From the NCBI GenBank assembly GCA_963728125.1, contig CAVSIZ010000019.1:434001-498000 (forward strand): a stretch of 64,000 bases of DNA, written 5' to 3'. Made by a program: the position numbers and the translations under genes. This DNA comes from CAWDCV01 sp963728125 (GTDB taxonomy: Bacteria > Actinomycetota > Actinomycetes > CAWDCV01). Each line of letters opens with the position of its first letter. Within the stretch, counting starts at the first letter, position 1. Shown piece after piece: positions 50,232 to 58,467 of the stretch. A model generated the notes under the pieces. That model searched no databases, was not told the DNA's origin, and saw only the letters and a list, made by a program, of their open reading frames with translations.

Positions 50232-50828
50232 ATGACGACGGGCCTGCGGGAGCGCAAGAAGCTGGCTACCCGGCTGGCGTTGCATCAGGCAGCTCTCGAG
50301 CTCGTCGCCGACCGCGGGCTAGACGCAGTGTCGGTGGACGACATCGCGGCTCGAGCCGACGTCTCGCCGCGTACGTTCTTCAACTACTTCCCGTCCAAGG
50401 ACGACGCCGTGATCGGCATCGATCCGGATGCGCCGGGCCGCCTGGCTGCAGCGTTTACTGCCCGACCCGCCGACGAGTCGCCGATCCAGGCGCTCCATGC
50501 GGTGCTTCTCGCGAGGGCAGCGGACATGGCGGACGAACCGCAGTTGTGGCCGCTACGCATCCAGGTCATCGAGGCCCACCCGGTGCTGCTCGCCCGGCTG
50601 ATGGCCGGGTTCGCCGAATCCGAGCGCGCGCTGTCGGCGGCAATCGCCGAGCGCGTTGGGATGCCTGCCGGCGCGCTGTACCCGAACCTGCTCGCGGCCG
50701 TGCAATCCGCCGTGATGCGAGCGTCGCTCTCGCGCTGGCGCGCCGGCGACTTTCTCGTCTCGCTCCCCGACGTCGTGGACGAGGCCTGGGCGCTGCTATC
50801 AGCAGGACTGCCCGCCCCCACGAGCTGA
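50232..50828 (+). CDS. TetR-family repressor (198 aa)
   Basis: N-terminal helix-turn-helix (residues 8-55): LATRLALHQAALELVADRGL, DDIAARADVSPRTFFNYFPSK. The C-terminal half is a variable ligand domain. A palindrome overlaps its promoter, and an MFS drug exporter follows 37 nt downstream, the standard layout for a drug-responsive repressor with its pump. Confidence 0.9.
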   Translation: MTTGLRERKKLATRLALHQAALELVADRGLDAVSVDDIAARADVSPRTFFNYFPSKDDAVIGIDPDAPGRLAAAFTARPADESPIQALHAVLLARAADMADEPQLWPLRIQVIEAHPVLLARLMAGFAESERALSAAIAERVGMPAGALYPNLLAAVQSAVMRASLSRWRAGDFLVSLPDVVDEAWALLSAGLPAPTS

Positions 50829-50865
50829 GCTCTCCGCTCTGCTTCACCCATGTACGAGGAGTTTC

Positions 50866-52458
50866 ATGCAAACGGCACCACCGCTCGTCCTCACCCGACG
50901 GCGCGTCAACCTGATCTTCTCGGCCCTGCTCGCCGGCATGCTGGTCGCGAGCCTCGACCAGACGATCGTGGCCACGGCGATGCCGACGATCGTGGGTGAC
51001 CTGGGTGGCGTCTCGCACATGGCCTGGGTCACCACGGCCTATCTGCTCGCGAGCACGATCGTGATGCCGATCTACGGCAGGTTCGGCGATCTGTGGGGCC
51101 GGCGCACGCTCTTCCTCGTCGCCATCGGACTGTTCACGGTCGCCAGCATCGGCGCGGCCCTGTCCCCGAACTTCGCCTCCTTCGTCGCCTGGCGCGGCGT
51201 CCAGGGGCTCGGCGGCGGCGGCATGATGATCCTTTCCCAAGCGATCATCGCCGACATCGTCCCCGCCCGGGAACGCGCGAAATACATGGCGCCGATCGGA
51301 GCCGTCTTCGGTCTGTCCGCCGTCGTTGGCCCCCTCGTCGGCGGCTTCTTCACCGACTCCCCGAGCCTCGGCTGGCAGTGGTGCTTCTGGGTCAACATCC
51401 CGGTTGGAGTCGCCGCGCTGTTCATTGGCTGGTTTGCGCTGACGCTGCCCCGAAAGCACACGACCGCTCGGCTGGACTACGCCGGGATCGCGTTGCTCTC
51501 TGCGGCCACCACGTCGCTGATCCTCTTTACCGACATGGGTGGTACGACGGGGTGGACGCACTGGACGACGCTCAGCCTGCTGGTCGCGTTCGTGACGTCA
51601 GTGATAGCGCTAATCGTCGTTGAGCTGCGGGCGGAGCAACCGATCCTCCCGCTGTCCCTGTTCCGCAACCGCACCTTCGTGGTCACTGTTGCGCTCGGCG
51701 CCTTCGTTGGGTTGGCGATGTTCTCCGCGATCGCGTTCATGCCCACGTTCCTGCAGATGGCCTCGGGCCTGTCCGCTGCGGGCGCCGGCATGCTGATGCT
51801 GCCCATGGTCGGCGGCATCATCGTGAGCATTCAGGGGACGGCTCGCACGATCGCCCGGACCGGTCGCTACAAGATCTTCGTCGTAACGGGTGTGCTGGTC
51901 ATCGCGGCCACCATGGCGTGGATGACGACTCTCACCGGCAGCAGTGACCTCTGGATTGTGGGGTCGATGCTGTTCGCCCTTGGTGCAGGGCTCGGCCTGA
52001 TCATGCAGAACATCGTGCTTGCGGCTCAGAACTCGCTGTCGGCCGAGCACATCGGCGTCGCCACGTCGACGACGAATTACTTCCGCGAGGTCGGCGCCAC
52101 CCTCGGTGTCGCCATCTTCGGCACGCTGTTCACCAGCCGCCTTGCCGAGAATCTGGGCGGTGCGCTTCAGGCCAACCCCGACCAGGCCGTCGCGGCGGGC
52201 ATCACGTCTCCTGACAGCCTGGTGCCCAGCGCAGTTCAGGCGGCTGCCGAGCCGCTGCGAACGGCGATCGTCGATTCGTACGCCGATGCACTGGCCCCGG
52301 TCTTTGGCTACCTCTTGCCGGCCCTTGGCGTCGCGCTGGTGCTTGCGCTGCTGCTCAAGGAGGTCCCGCTATCGAAGGTGGCGGGAATGGTTGCCCGGGG
52401 TGAGGCAGTGCAGGCCGACGGTCAGGAGCGGACTCGCGAAACGGCACTGGTCGGTTAG
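50866..52458 (+). CDS. MFS multidrug exporter, DHA2/EmrB-QacA type (530 aa)
   Basis: Fourteen hydrophobic segments. Motif A is visible as GRFGDLWGRRTLF, DHA2 motif region LDQTIVATAMPTIVGDLGG near residues 28-46, and motif C-like GPLVGGFFTD. It would export hydrophobic compounds by proton antiport. ATG at 50866 with GAGGAG just upstream. Its TAG overlaps the TAA of the GH3 gene on the opposite strand. Confidence 0.92.
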   Translation: MQTAPPLVLTRRRVNLIFSALLAGMLVASLDQTIVATAMPTIVGDLGGVSHMAWVTTAYLLASTIVMPIYGRFGDLWGRRTLFLVAIGLFTVASIGAALSPNFASFVAWRGVQGLGGGGMMILSQAIIADIVPARERAKYMAPIGAVFGLSAVVGPLVGGFFTDSPSLGWQWCFWVNIPVGVAALFIGWFALTLPRKHTTARLDYAGIALLSAATTSLILFTDMGGTTGWTHWTTLSLLVAFVTSVIALIVVELRAEQPILPLSLFRNRTFVVTVALGAFVGLAMFSAIAFMPTFLQMASGLSAAGAGMLMLPMVGGIIVSIQGTARTIARTGRYKIFVVTGVLVIAATMAWMTTLTGSSDLWIVGSMLFALGAGLGLIMQNIVLAAQNSLSAEHIGVATSTTNYFREVGATLGVAIFGTLFTSRLAENLGGALQANPDQAVAAGITSPDSLVPSAVQAAAEPLRTAIVDSYADALAPVFGYLLPALGVALVLALLLKEVPLSKVAGMVARGEAVQADGQERTRETALVG

Positions 52459-54692
52459 GTGGTGGTGGTGGTGGTGGTGAAGGACGTGGTCAGCTGCGCC
52501 GTGGAGTCGCCGCCGACCCACACGTCAAAGGTGGAGGCGTCGAGAACGTAGTCCCGAATGGCGGCGTTCCAGTAGCGCCGTTCGGACGGCCCGATGGTGA
52601 ACTGCACCGTGCGCGAAGCTCCCGCCGGTAGGTGAAGGCGTTCGAAGCCCTTGAGTTCTCGTGCAGGCCGAGACGCCGAGCCGTGCTGCTGGTGCAGGTA
52701 GAGCTGGACGACCTCGTCGCCGTCCCCATCGCCGGTATTGGTCACGGTGACTGAGACGGTCACGTCATCCCTCACGCCGACGGTCTCACGGTCGAGCGCG
52801 AGTTCGGAGTAGTCAAACTGCGTGTAGCTCAGGCCGAAGCCGAAGGGAAACAGCGGAGTACTTTCCTCGTCCCAGTAGCGCTTGGCCTGGTTCTCCGGCT
52901 CGTGCGAGATGGTGTGCGAGTAGATAATCGGCACCTGTCCGACGGTCCGCGGCCAGGAGAAGGGCAGCTTGCCGCCGGGGGAAACATCGCCGAGCAGCAG
53001 GTCGGCAACGGCGGTGCCACCTTGGGTGCCCGGGTACCAGATGTCGAGGATGGCCGGCACGTGCGCGGCGGCCCAGCGTAGGTCCAGCGGCCGCCCGTTC
53101 ATGAGCAGCAGAACGACTGGCGTGCCGGTGGCGACCACGGCCTGGAGCAGCTCGAGCTGACTGCCGGGCAGCTCCAGAGAGGACCGCGAGGCGGCCTCAC
53201 CGATCATCTGTTGCCACTCCCCGAGCACCACGACGGCAACATCACTGTCCCGGGCCACGTCGACGGCCCGCTGCAGCTCGGCCTCATCATCGAAGTCCTG
53301 CGGGTCGGGCGGGGTGTTGCCGGCGAACATGTCGAACATGGAGGGGAACACCCGCTGCGCGGGACGGATCCCGGCGGCGTAGCGAACCTCGGTCGCTCCG
53401 TCGAGCCGCGCCCGCAGCCCGTCGAGCACGGTCACGGTCTCGTCGAGGTCGAAGTCGAAGACCCATGGACCCAAGATGTCGCGCCGGGAGTCGGCCAGCG
53501 GGCCGATGACCGCGACCGAGCCCAGCCCGGCAGCGTTGAGGGGCAGCACCGGGCTGCCGTCTATCTCCTCGTTACGCAGCAGCACCGCCGAGCGCTGCGC
53601 GGCCACGCGCGCCTCTTCCCGGTGCCCGGGGTCCGCCAGCACCGTCCGGGCGCGTTCCTCGTCGACGTACGGGTCCTCGAACAAACCGAGCCGCAGCTTG
53701 GCTTCCACAATGCGCCGGACGCAGGAGTCGATCGCCTCGACACTCACTGCCTCGGCCTCGACAGCGTCTGCCAGGTGGCCGTATGCGGGATCGGTCATCG
53801 CCATCTCGAGGTCGACGCCGACGCCCACCGCCCGTGCCGCCGCGTCAGTCAGATCGGATGCGAACCCGTGCGTGACCAAGTTGCGCACTGCGTTGGCATC
53901 GCTGACGACGAACCCGTCGAAACCCCACTGCTCACGCAGCACCTCGGTGAAGAGCCACCGGTTCCCGGACCCGGGGATCCCGTTGAGGTCCATGTACGCG
54001 GTCATCACGTTGCCCGCCCCCGCTGCCAGGGCGGCCTGGAACGGCGGAAAGTGCACGTTCCAGAGCTCATAGTCCGACAGGTTGACCTCGTCGTAGTCGC
54101 GGCCGCCCAAGGCGGCGCCATAGCCGGCGAAGTGCTTGGGCCCGGCGATGATGTGCTCGGGTGCGCCGATGAACTCGCCCTGGAAGCCGCGCACCTGGGC
54201 CGCGGCCACCGCAGCGCCAAGGAAGGGGTCCTCGCCGGCGCCTTCGACCATGCGCCCCCACCGCGGGTCGCGGGCGATGTCGACCATGGGGGCGAACGTC
54301 CAGTGGATGCCGACCGCGCGGGCCTCGCGGGCCGCGACCGCCTGACCGCGCTCGATGATCTCGGGGTCCCACGATGCCGCCATCCCGATGGGCACCGGGA
54401 AGATCGTGCGCAGGCCATGGATCACGTCGAAGCCGAACAGTGCCGGAATCCGGTGGCGGCTGCCCTCTACTGCCAGCCGCTGCAGCCGGTTGACTTCGGC
54501 TGGGTCGGTCACGAACAACAGGGACCCAACACCACCGCGCGCCAGCGCCCCCTCCACCTCGCCGGGCTCCTGTTCGGCCGGCCCCACCGCCGCGTGCGTC
54601 GGACCGAAGGAGAAGTACTGGATCAGCTGACCGGCCTTCTCCGGCAGCGTCATCGACGAGAGCAGCTCCTCGACCCGGTCGCTCACCGTCAT
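52455..54692 (-). CDS. GH3 beta-glucosidase (745 aa)
   Basis: Glycoside hydrolase family 3 with N-terminal TIM barrel, alpha/beta sandwich and C-terminal fibronectin III-like domain (FPFGFGLSYTQFDYS). Catalytic nucleophile Asp265 in GFVVSDANAV; GAGEDPFLG and GPKHFAGYGA substrate blocks are intact. No signal peptide, so it is cytosolic and acts on imported glycosides. ATG 54692 follows GAGGAG. Last gene of the TIM-barrel operon (34-nt gap). The C-terminus ends in seven Thr from a GGT tract. Confidence 0.93.
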   Translation of the reverse strand: MTVSDRVEELLSSMTLPEKAGQLIQYFSFGPTHAAVGPAEQEPGEVEGALARGGVGSLLFVTDPAEVNRLQRLAVEGSRHRIPALFGFDVIHGLRTIFPVPIGMAASWDPEIIERGQAVAAREARAVGIHWTFAPMVDIARDPRWGRMVEGAGEDPFLGAAVAAAQVRGFQGEFIGAPEHIIAGPKHFAGYGAALGGRDYDEVNLSDYELWNVHFPPFQAALAAGAGNVMTAYMDLNGIPGSGNRWLFTEVLREQWGFDGFVVSDANAVRNLVTHGFASDLTDAAARAVGVGVDLEMAMTDPAYGHLADAVEAEAVSVEAIDSCVRRIVEAKLRLGLFEDPYVDEERARTVLADPGHREEARVAAQRSAVLLRNEEIDGSPVLPLNAAGLGSVAVIGPLADSRRDILGPWVFDFDLDETVTVLDGLRARLDGATEVRYAAGIRPAQRVFPSMFDMFAGNTPPDPQDFDDEAELQRAVDVARDSDVAVVVLGEWQQMIGEAASRSSLELPGSQLELLQAVVATGTPVVLLLMNGRPLDLRWAAAHVPAILDIWYPGTQGGTAVADLLLGDVSPGGKLPFSWPRTVGQVPIIYSHTISHEPENQAKRYWDEESTPLFPFGFGLSYTQFDYSELALDRETVGVRDDVTVSVTVTNTGDGDGDEVVQLYLHQQHGSASRPARELKGFERLHLPAGASRTVQFTIGPSERRYWNAAIRDYVLDASTFDVWVGGDSTAQLTTSFTTTTTTT
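52458..52478. repeat. (GGT)7 trinucleotide tract
   Basis: Seven perfect GGT units encode seven consecutive Thr at the C-terminus of the GH3 enzyme on the minus strand and directly follow the MFS stop codon. Confidence 0.9.
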
Positions 54693-54726
54693 GAGTGCTC
54701 CTCGTCGTCGTGTCGAGATCCGGCTG

Positions 54727-55491
54727 TCAGCGGAAAGTGTCCTCGAACTCGCGGTAGGGCAGTGGCGGTACGGGGTCGAGGGTCTGTGCGCGGTCGTTGC
54801 CGTACGGCTCGTAGTGCGTCTCGACCGGCTCGTCGACGGGTGGCAGGAACACAGGAACGCCGTCGTCGCCAAACCACGCCAGCTGCGAGTCGTGGCTCTC
54901 CTGGTTGTCCGACGCAAAGCTGATCCAGTCCCGGTTGAACGGGGCCCGGGCGATCTCGTAGCAGCGGAAGTGCCAGATCCGCCACTCGCCATCCTGCTTG
55001 AGGAAGTCCACCCCGTACTTGCACCACACCCAGTGCGCCCAGACCAACTTGTCGCCGACTTTGCCGCCGGAGAAGACCCAGTCCGGCACGTTCTCGGCGA
55101 CGTCAGGGTCGGTCAGCCCGGACTCGAGCCCGGCCATGATCCACAGGCCCTTGGCGGTCGTCCCGTCCTCGGCGACCTCGATGACCGGCGTGCTGGTGTA
55201 GTGCAGCAGCAGCTTCCCGGTCGGTCGGGGTCGGCCACGGTGGTACGCCGTCACGGACTCCCATGTCGTGTACGCGCCCACGTTGTTGTAGCGCGCCCGG
55301 ATGCCGGGCGTACCCGGCTTGACCCAGAGCTCGTCGATGATCCGTTCGTCCTCGTACCCGTTGTGGTAGTGCATGTAGCGCGAGAACACGTTCTCGACGG
55401 CGCCCCGGTCAGCGCCACGCTCGGCAGCCTCGAGTCGCTGTTCCAAACTGGAGATGCGGTCGAGCAGGCTCTGCTCGGTCGTCGACGTCAC
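54727..55491 (-). CDS. SnoaL-like (NTF2-fold) protein (254 aa)
   Basis: A coiled-coil-like N-terminus (LLDRISSLEQRLEAAERG) leads into an NTF2/SnoaL domain: NVFSRYMHYHNGYEDERIID and DFLKQDGEWRIWHFRCYE. It is longer than simple SnoaL proteins (about 140 residues), with a Trp/Tyr-rich C-terminal extension. Similar proteins occur in aromatic and glycoside catabolic operons with unknown activity. GTG at 55491 overlaps the isomerase stop (GTGA). Confidence 0.8.
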   Translation of the reverse strand: MTSTTEQSLLDRISSLEQRLEAAERGADRGAVENVFSRYMHYHNGYEDERIIDELWVKPGTPGIRARYNNVGAYTTWESVTAYHRGRPRPTGKLLLHYTSTPVIEVAEDGTTAKGLWIMAGLESGLTDPDVAENVPDWVFSGGKVGDKLVWAHWVWCKYGVDFLKQDGEWRIWHFRCYEIARAPFNRDWISFASDNQESHDSQLAWFGDDGVPVFLPPVDEPVETHYEPYGNDRAQTLDPVPPLPYREFEDTFR

Positions 55492-56504
55492 TCGGTCTCC
55501 CCCGAGGAGGAGAACGCGGCGTCGAAGGCGGCTTCCGGTGGCTCGAACGTGAGTCGCCGGACGAACTCCAGCGCCTCCGGAGCGCCGACGAGTCGGTCCA
55601 TGCCAGCGTCCTCCCACTCGATCGAGATCGGGCCGTCGTAGCCGATGAAGTTGAGCATCCGGAAGCACTGCTCCCAGGGGACGTCGCCGTGCCCGGTGGA
55701 GACAAAGTCCCAGCCGCGACGCGGATCCGCCCACGGCAGGTGCGACCCGAGTCGGCCGTTACGGCCGTTGCCGACCTGGCGCTTCGCGTCCTTGCAGTCG
55801 ACGTGGTAGATCCGGTCGCGGAAGTCCCAGAGGAAGCCGACCGGGTCGAGGTCCTGCCAGACGAAGTGGCTGGGATCCCAGTTGAGCCCGAACGCCTCTC
55901 GGTGATCGATCGCGTCGAGCGCGGCGACCGTGGTCCAGTAGTCGTACGCGATCTCCGACGGGTGCACCTCGTGCGCGAACCGCACGCCGCACTCGTCGAA
56001 GACGTCGAGGATCGGATTCCAGCGGTCGGCGAAGTCCTGGTAGCCGGCGGCGATCACGTCCGCTGACACCGGCGGGAACATGGCGACGTACTTCCAGATC
56101 GCCGAGCCGGTGAACCCGACGACGGTGTTGACGCCCAGCCGCTGCGCGGCGCGGGCCGTCATCTTCATCTCCTCCGCAGCGCGCTGGCGCACCCCCTCGG
56201 GGTCGCCGTCGCCCCACACCTTCGGCGACAGGATCTCCTTGTGCCGACCGTCGATCGGGTCGTCGCACACGGCCTGACCCTTGAGGTGGTTGGAGATCGC
56301 GTACACCTGCAGGTCGTACTTCGCGAGCAGGTCGAGCTTGCTCTGTACGTACGCATCGTCTTCCGCGGCGCGCCACGGGTCGAGGTGGTCGCCCCAGCAG
56401 GCGATCTCCAAGCCGTCGTAGCCCCAGCCCGACGCGAGGCGGGCGACCTCCTCGAATGGCAGGTCCGCCCACTGGCCGGTGAACAGGGTGATCGGTCGAG
56501 GCAT
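55488..56504 (-). CDS. TIM-barrel sugar isomerase/epimerase family protein (338 aa)
   Basis: Xylose-isomerase-like TIM barrel. The probable metal ligands lie in AHEVHPSE (Glu), GLNWDPSHFVW (Asp/His), HVDCKD (His) and SIEWEDAG (Glu), all present. Closest in style to IolE/YcjR-like sugar isomerases. ATG 56504 (MPRPITLFTGQW) has AAGGGA upstream. The adjacent Gfo/Idh/MocA gene would supply keto-sugars for such an enzyme. Confidence 0.88.
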   Translation of the reverse strand: MPRPITLFTGQWADLPFEEVARLASGWGYDGLEIACWGDHLDPWRAAEDDAYVQSKLDLLAKYDLQVYAISNHLKGQAVCDDPIDGRHKEILSPKVWGDGDPEGVRQRAAEEMKMTARAAQRLGVNTVVGFTGSAIWKYVAMFPPVSADVIAAGYQDFADRWNPILDVFDECGVRFAHEVHPSEIAYDYWTTVAALDAIDHREAFGLNWDPSHFVWQDLDPVGFLWDFRDRIYHVDCKDAKRQVGNGRNGRLGSHLPWADPRRGWDFVSTGHGDVPWEQCFRMLNFIGYDGPISIEWEDAGMDRLVGAPEALEFVRRLTFEPPEAAFDAAFSSSGETE

Positions 56505-56520
56505 TCGATGTCCCTTCGTT

Positions 56521-57687
56521 TCAGTCGACGGAGCTTCGCTGTCCGGTCTCAGAACTCGCTTCCACCGCGGCGAGTACCCGCTGCACCTGCAGGCCATCGG
56601 CGAACGACGGCGCCGGGTCCGTGCCCTCGGCGATGGCCGTGACGAGATCCACGACCTGGTGGCTGAAGGCGTGCTCGTACCCGAGCCCATGGCCGGGTGG
56701 CCACCAGGCTTCGACGTACGGATGGTCAGGCTCGGTCACGAGGATGCGGCGAAAGCCAGCAGTATCCGAAGACTCGGTCGCGTCGTAGAACTCCAGGACG
56801 TTCATGTCCTCGAAGTCGAAGGCCAGGCTGCCGCGGGATCCGTTGACCTCGATACGCAGCGCGTTCTTGCGGCCGGTGGCGAACCGGGTGGCTTCGAACA
56901 CGCCGACAGCGCCGCGTTCGAAGCGAGCCAGGAATGCTGCCGCGTCATCCACGGTGACCTGGCCTCGCTCGCCGGAAGCCGTTCCAGACAGGCCCGCGTG
57001 GTCAGCCGCGATCGGGCGCTCGGTGACGAAGGTGATCAAACTGCCGGACACCTGGGTGATGTGATCCCCGAGCAGGTACTGCGCCAGGTCGGCGGCATGC
57101 GCGCCGATGTCGCCGAGTGCTCCGGAACCGGCCTTGTCCTTCTGCAGCCGCCACGACAGCGGCGCCTCCGGATCGGCGATCCAGTCCTGCAGGTACTGCG
57201 CGCGGACATGCCGGATGTCACCGAGGCGGCCCTCCTCCACCAGCCGGCGACCCAGCGCTACGGCCGGCACCCGGCGGTAGGTGAAGCCGACCATGGCCCG
57301 GACACCCTTCGCCGATGCCTTTTCTGCCGCATCAGCCATCGCCTCGGCCTCAGCGACGGTGTTCGCCATCGGCTTCTCGCACAGCACGTGCTTACCGGCC
57401 TGGAGCGCGGCGATCGCGATCTCGGCATGAGTGTCGCCAGGCGTGCAGATGTCGATGAGATCGATGTCGTCCCGGTCGATGACTCGGTGCCAGTCGGTTT
57501 CGGTCGACGCCCAGCCAAGCTGGTCGGCGGCCGCAGCGACTCGCTGCGGATCGCGTCCGACGACAACGCTCATCTGGGGGTCCAGCGGCAGGTCGAAGAC
57601 GCGGGGTGCGGTACGCCACGCCTGGGAGTGCGCCGCCCCCATGAACGCGTAGCCCACCATCGCCACCCGCAGTGGTTGTTTGGTCAT
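56521..57687 (-). CDS. Gfo/Idh/MocA-family sugar oxidoreductase (388 aa)
   Basis: NAD(P)-dependent dehydrogenase with Rossmann motif VGYAFMGAAH near residue 11, EKP at 104-106 (CEKPMA) and the catalytic block GDIGAHAAD at 192-200 (Asp/His). In puerarin and other C-glycoside breakdown an enzyme of this family (DgpA) oxidises the 3-hydroxyl of the sugar before the C-C bond is split; this is the best candidate for that step here, but the family is broad. ATGA overlap with the gene upstream. Confidence 0.9.
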   Translation of the reverse strand: MTKQPLRVAMVGYAFMGAAHSQAWRTAPRVFDLPLDPQMSVVVGRDPQRVAAAADQLGWASTETDWHRVIDRDDIDLIDICTPGDTHAEIAIAALQAGKHVLCEKPMANTVAEAEAMADAAEKASAKGVRAMVGFTYRRVPAVALGRRLVEEGRLGDIRHVRAQYLQDWIADPEAPLSWRLQKDKAGSGALGDIGAHAADLAQYLLGDHITQVSGSLITFVTERPIAADHAGLSGTASGERGQVTVDDAAAFLARFERGAVGVFEATRFATGRKNALRIEVNGSRGSLAFDFEDMNVLEFYDATESSDTAGFRRILVTEPDHPYVEAWWPPGHGLGYEHAFSHQVVDLVTAIAEGTDPAPSFADGLQVQRVLAAVEASSETGQRSSVD

Positions 57688-58460
57688 GCTGACTCCGCAA
57701 TCGATCGGATGGACGCCGTCGACGAGCCGGACTCGATCGTGGGGTAGTACTCCAGCCCGATCGGCCCGTCGTAGCCCGACTGTCGGAGCACGGCGAGCTG
57801 CGCCGTCCAGTCGACGCTTCCGCTGCCGGGCTCACCTCGGCCCGGCACGTCGGCGATTTGAACGTACCTGATGAGATCTCCCGCGTTGGCGAGCTCGGTC
57901 GCCGGATCTTCTCCCTCAGTGATCGAGTGATACATGTCGTAGAGGATTCCAAAGCTTTCCGAGCCGACGCCGCGGGCGACGATGACAGCATCGGCGGTGC
58001 GGTCCAGCAGCGCGCCCGGATGGTCGACCCGGGTGTTGACCGGCTCGAGCACGAACGTCACGCCGGAGCCCTGGGTGCGTTCGACGGCCTGGGTGAACAC
58101 GTCGACCAGCCGGTCGAGGTTCTGAGCCCGCTTCATGCCGGGGAAGCCGATGCCGGAGCCGACAACGATGCGCGAGGCGCCGAGCTGGCGGGCGTGCTCG
58201 ATACCGCGATCCAGCCCCTCGAAGAATGGGCCGAGATCCGTTCCGGGCAGCGTGAAGTTCGTCCGCGGCTCGGCAAGGATCGCGGTGAGCGTCACGCCGG
58301 TGTCTGCCAGCGCTTTGCCCAGGGAGTCCACGTCGACCGTGGACGTGCCCCACATCTCGACGGCGTCGAAGCCTGCGGCGGCTGCGGCACCTACCCGGTC
58401 CCCGTGATCCGGCCCGGCTTCGGTGAACAGCAGGTCGATGTTCGGTGCCAACTGGTACAC
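57684..58460 (-). CDS. Hydroxypyruvate isomerase-like TIM-barrel protein (258 aa)
   Basis: Shorter TIM barrel of the Hyi group: FVLEPVNTR, GILYDMYHS, the Hyi motif YVQIADVPGRGEPGSG and PIGLEYYPT supply the ligand residues. Hyi enzymes interconvert small hydroxy-keto acids, and paralogues act as sugar epimerases. Start GTG 58460. It lies 7 nt after the fusion gene. Confidence 0.85.
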   Translation of the reverse strand: MYQLAPNIDLLFTEAGPDHGDRVGAAAAAGFDAVEMWGTSTVDVDSLGKALADTGVTLTAILAEPRTNFTLPGTDLGPFFEGLDRGIEHARQLGASRIVVGSGIGFPGMKRAQNLDRLVDVFTQAVERTQGSGVTFVLEPVNTRVDHPGALLDRTADAVIVARGVGSESFGILYDMYHSITEGEDPATELANAGDLIRYVQIADVPGRGEPGSGSVDWTAQLAVLRQSGYDGPIGLEYYPTIESGSSTASIRSIAESA

Positions 58461-58467
58461 GCTGCGC

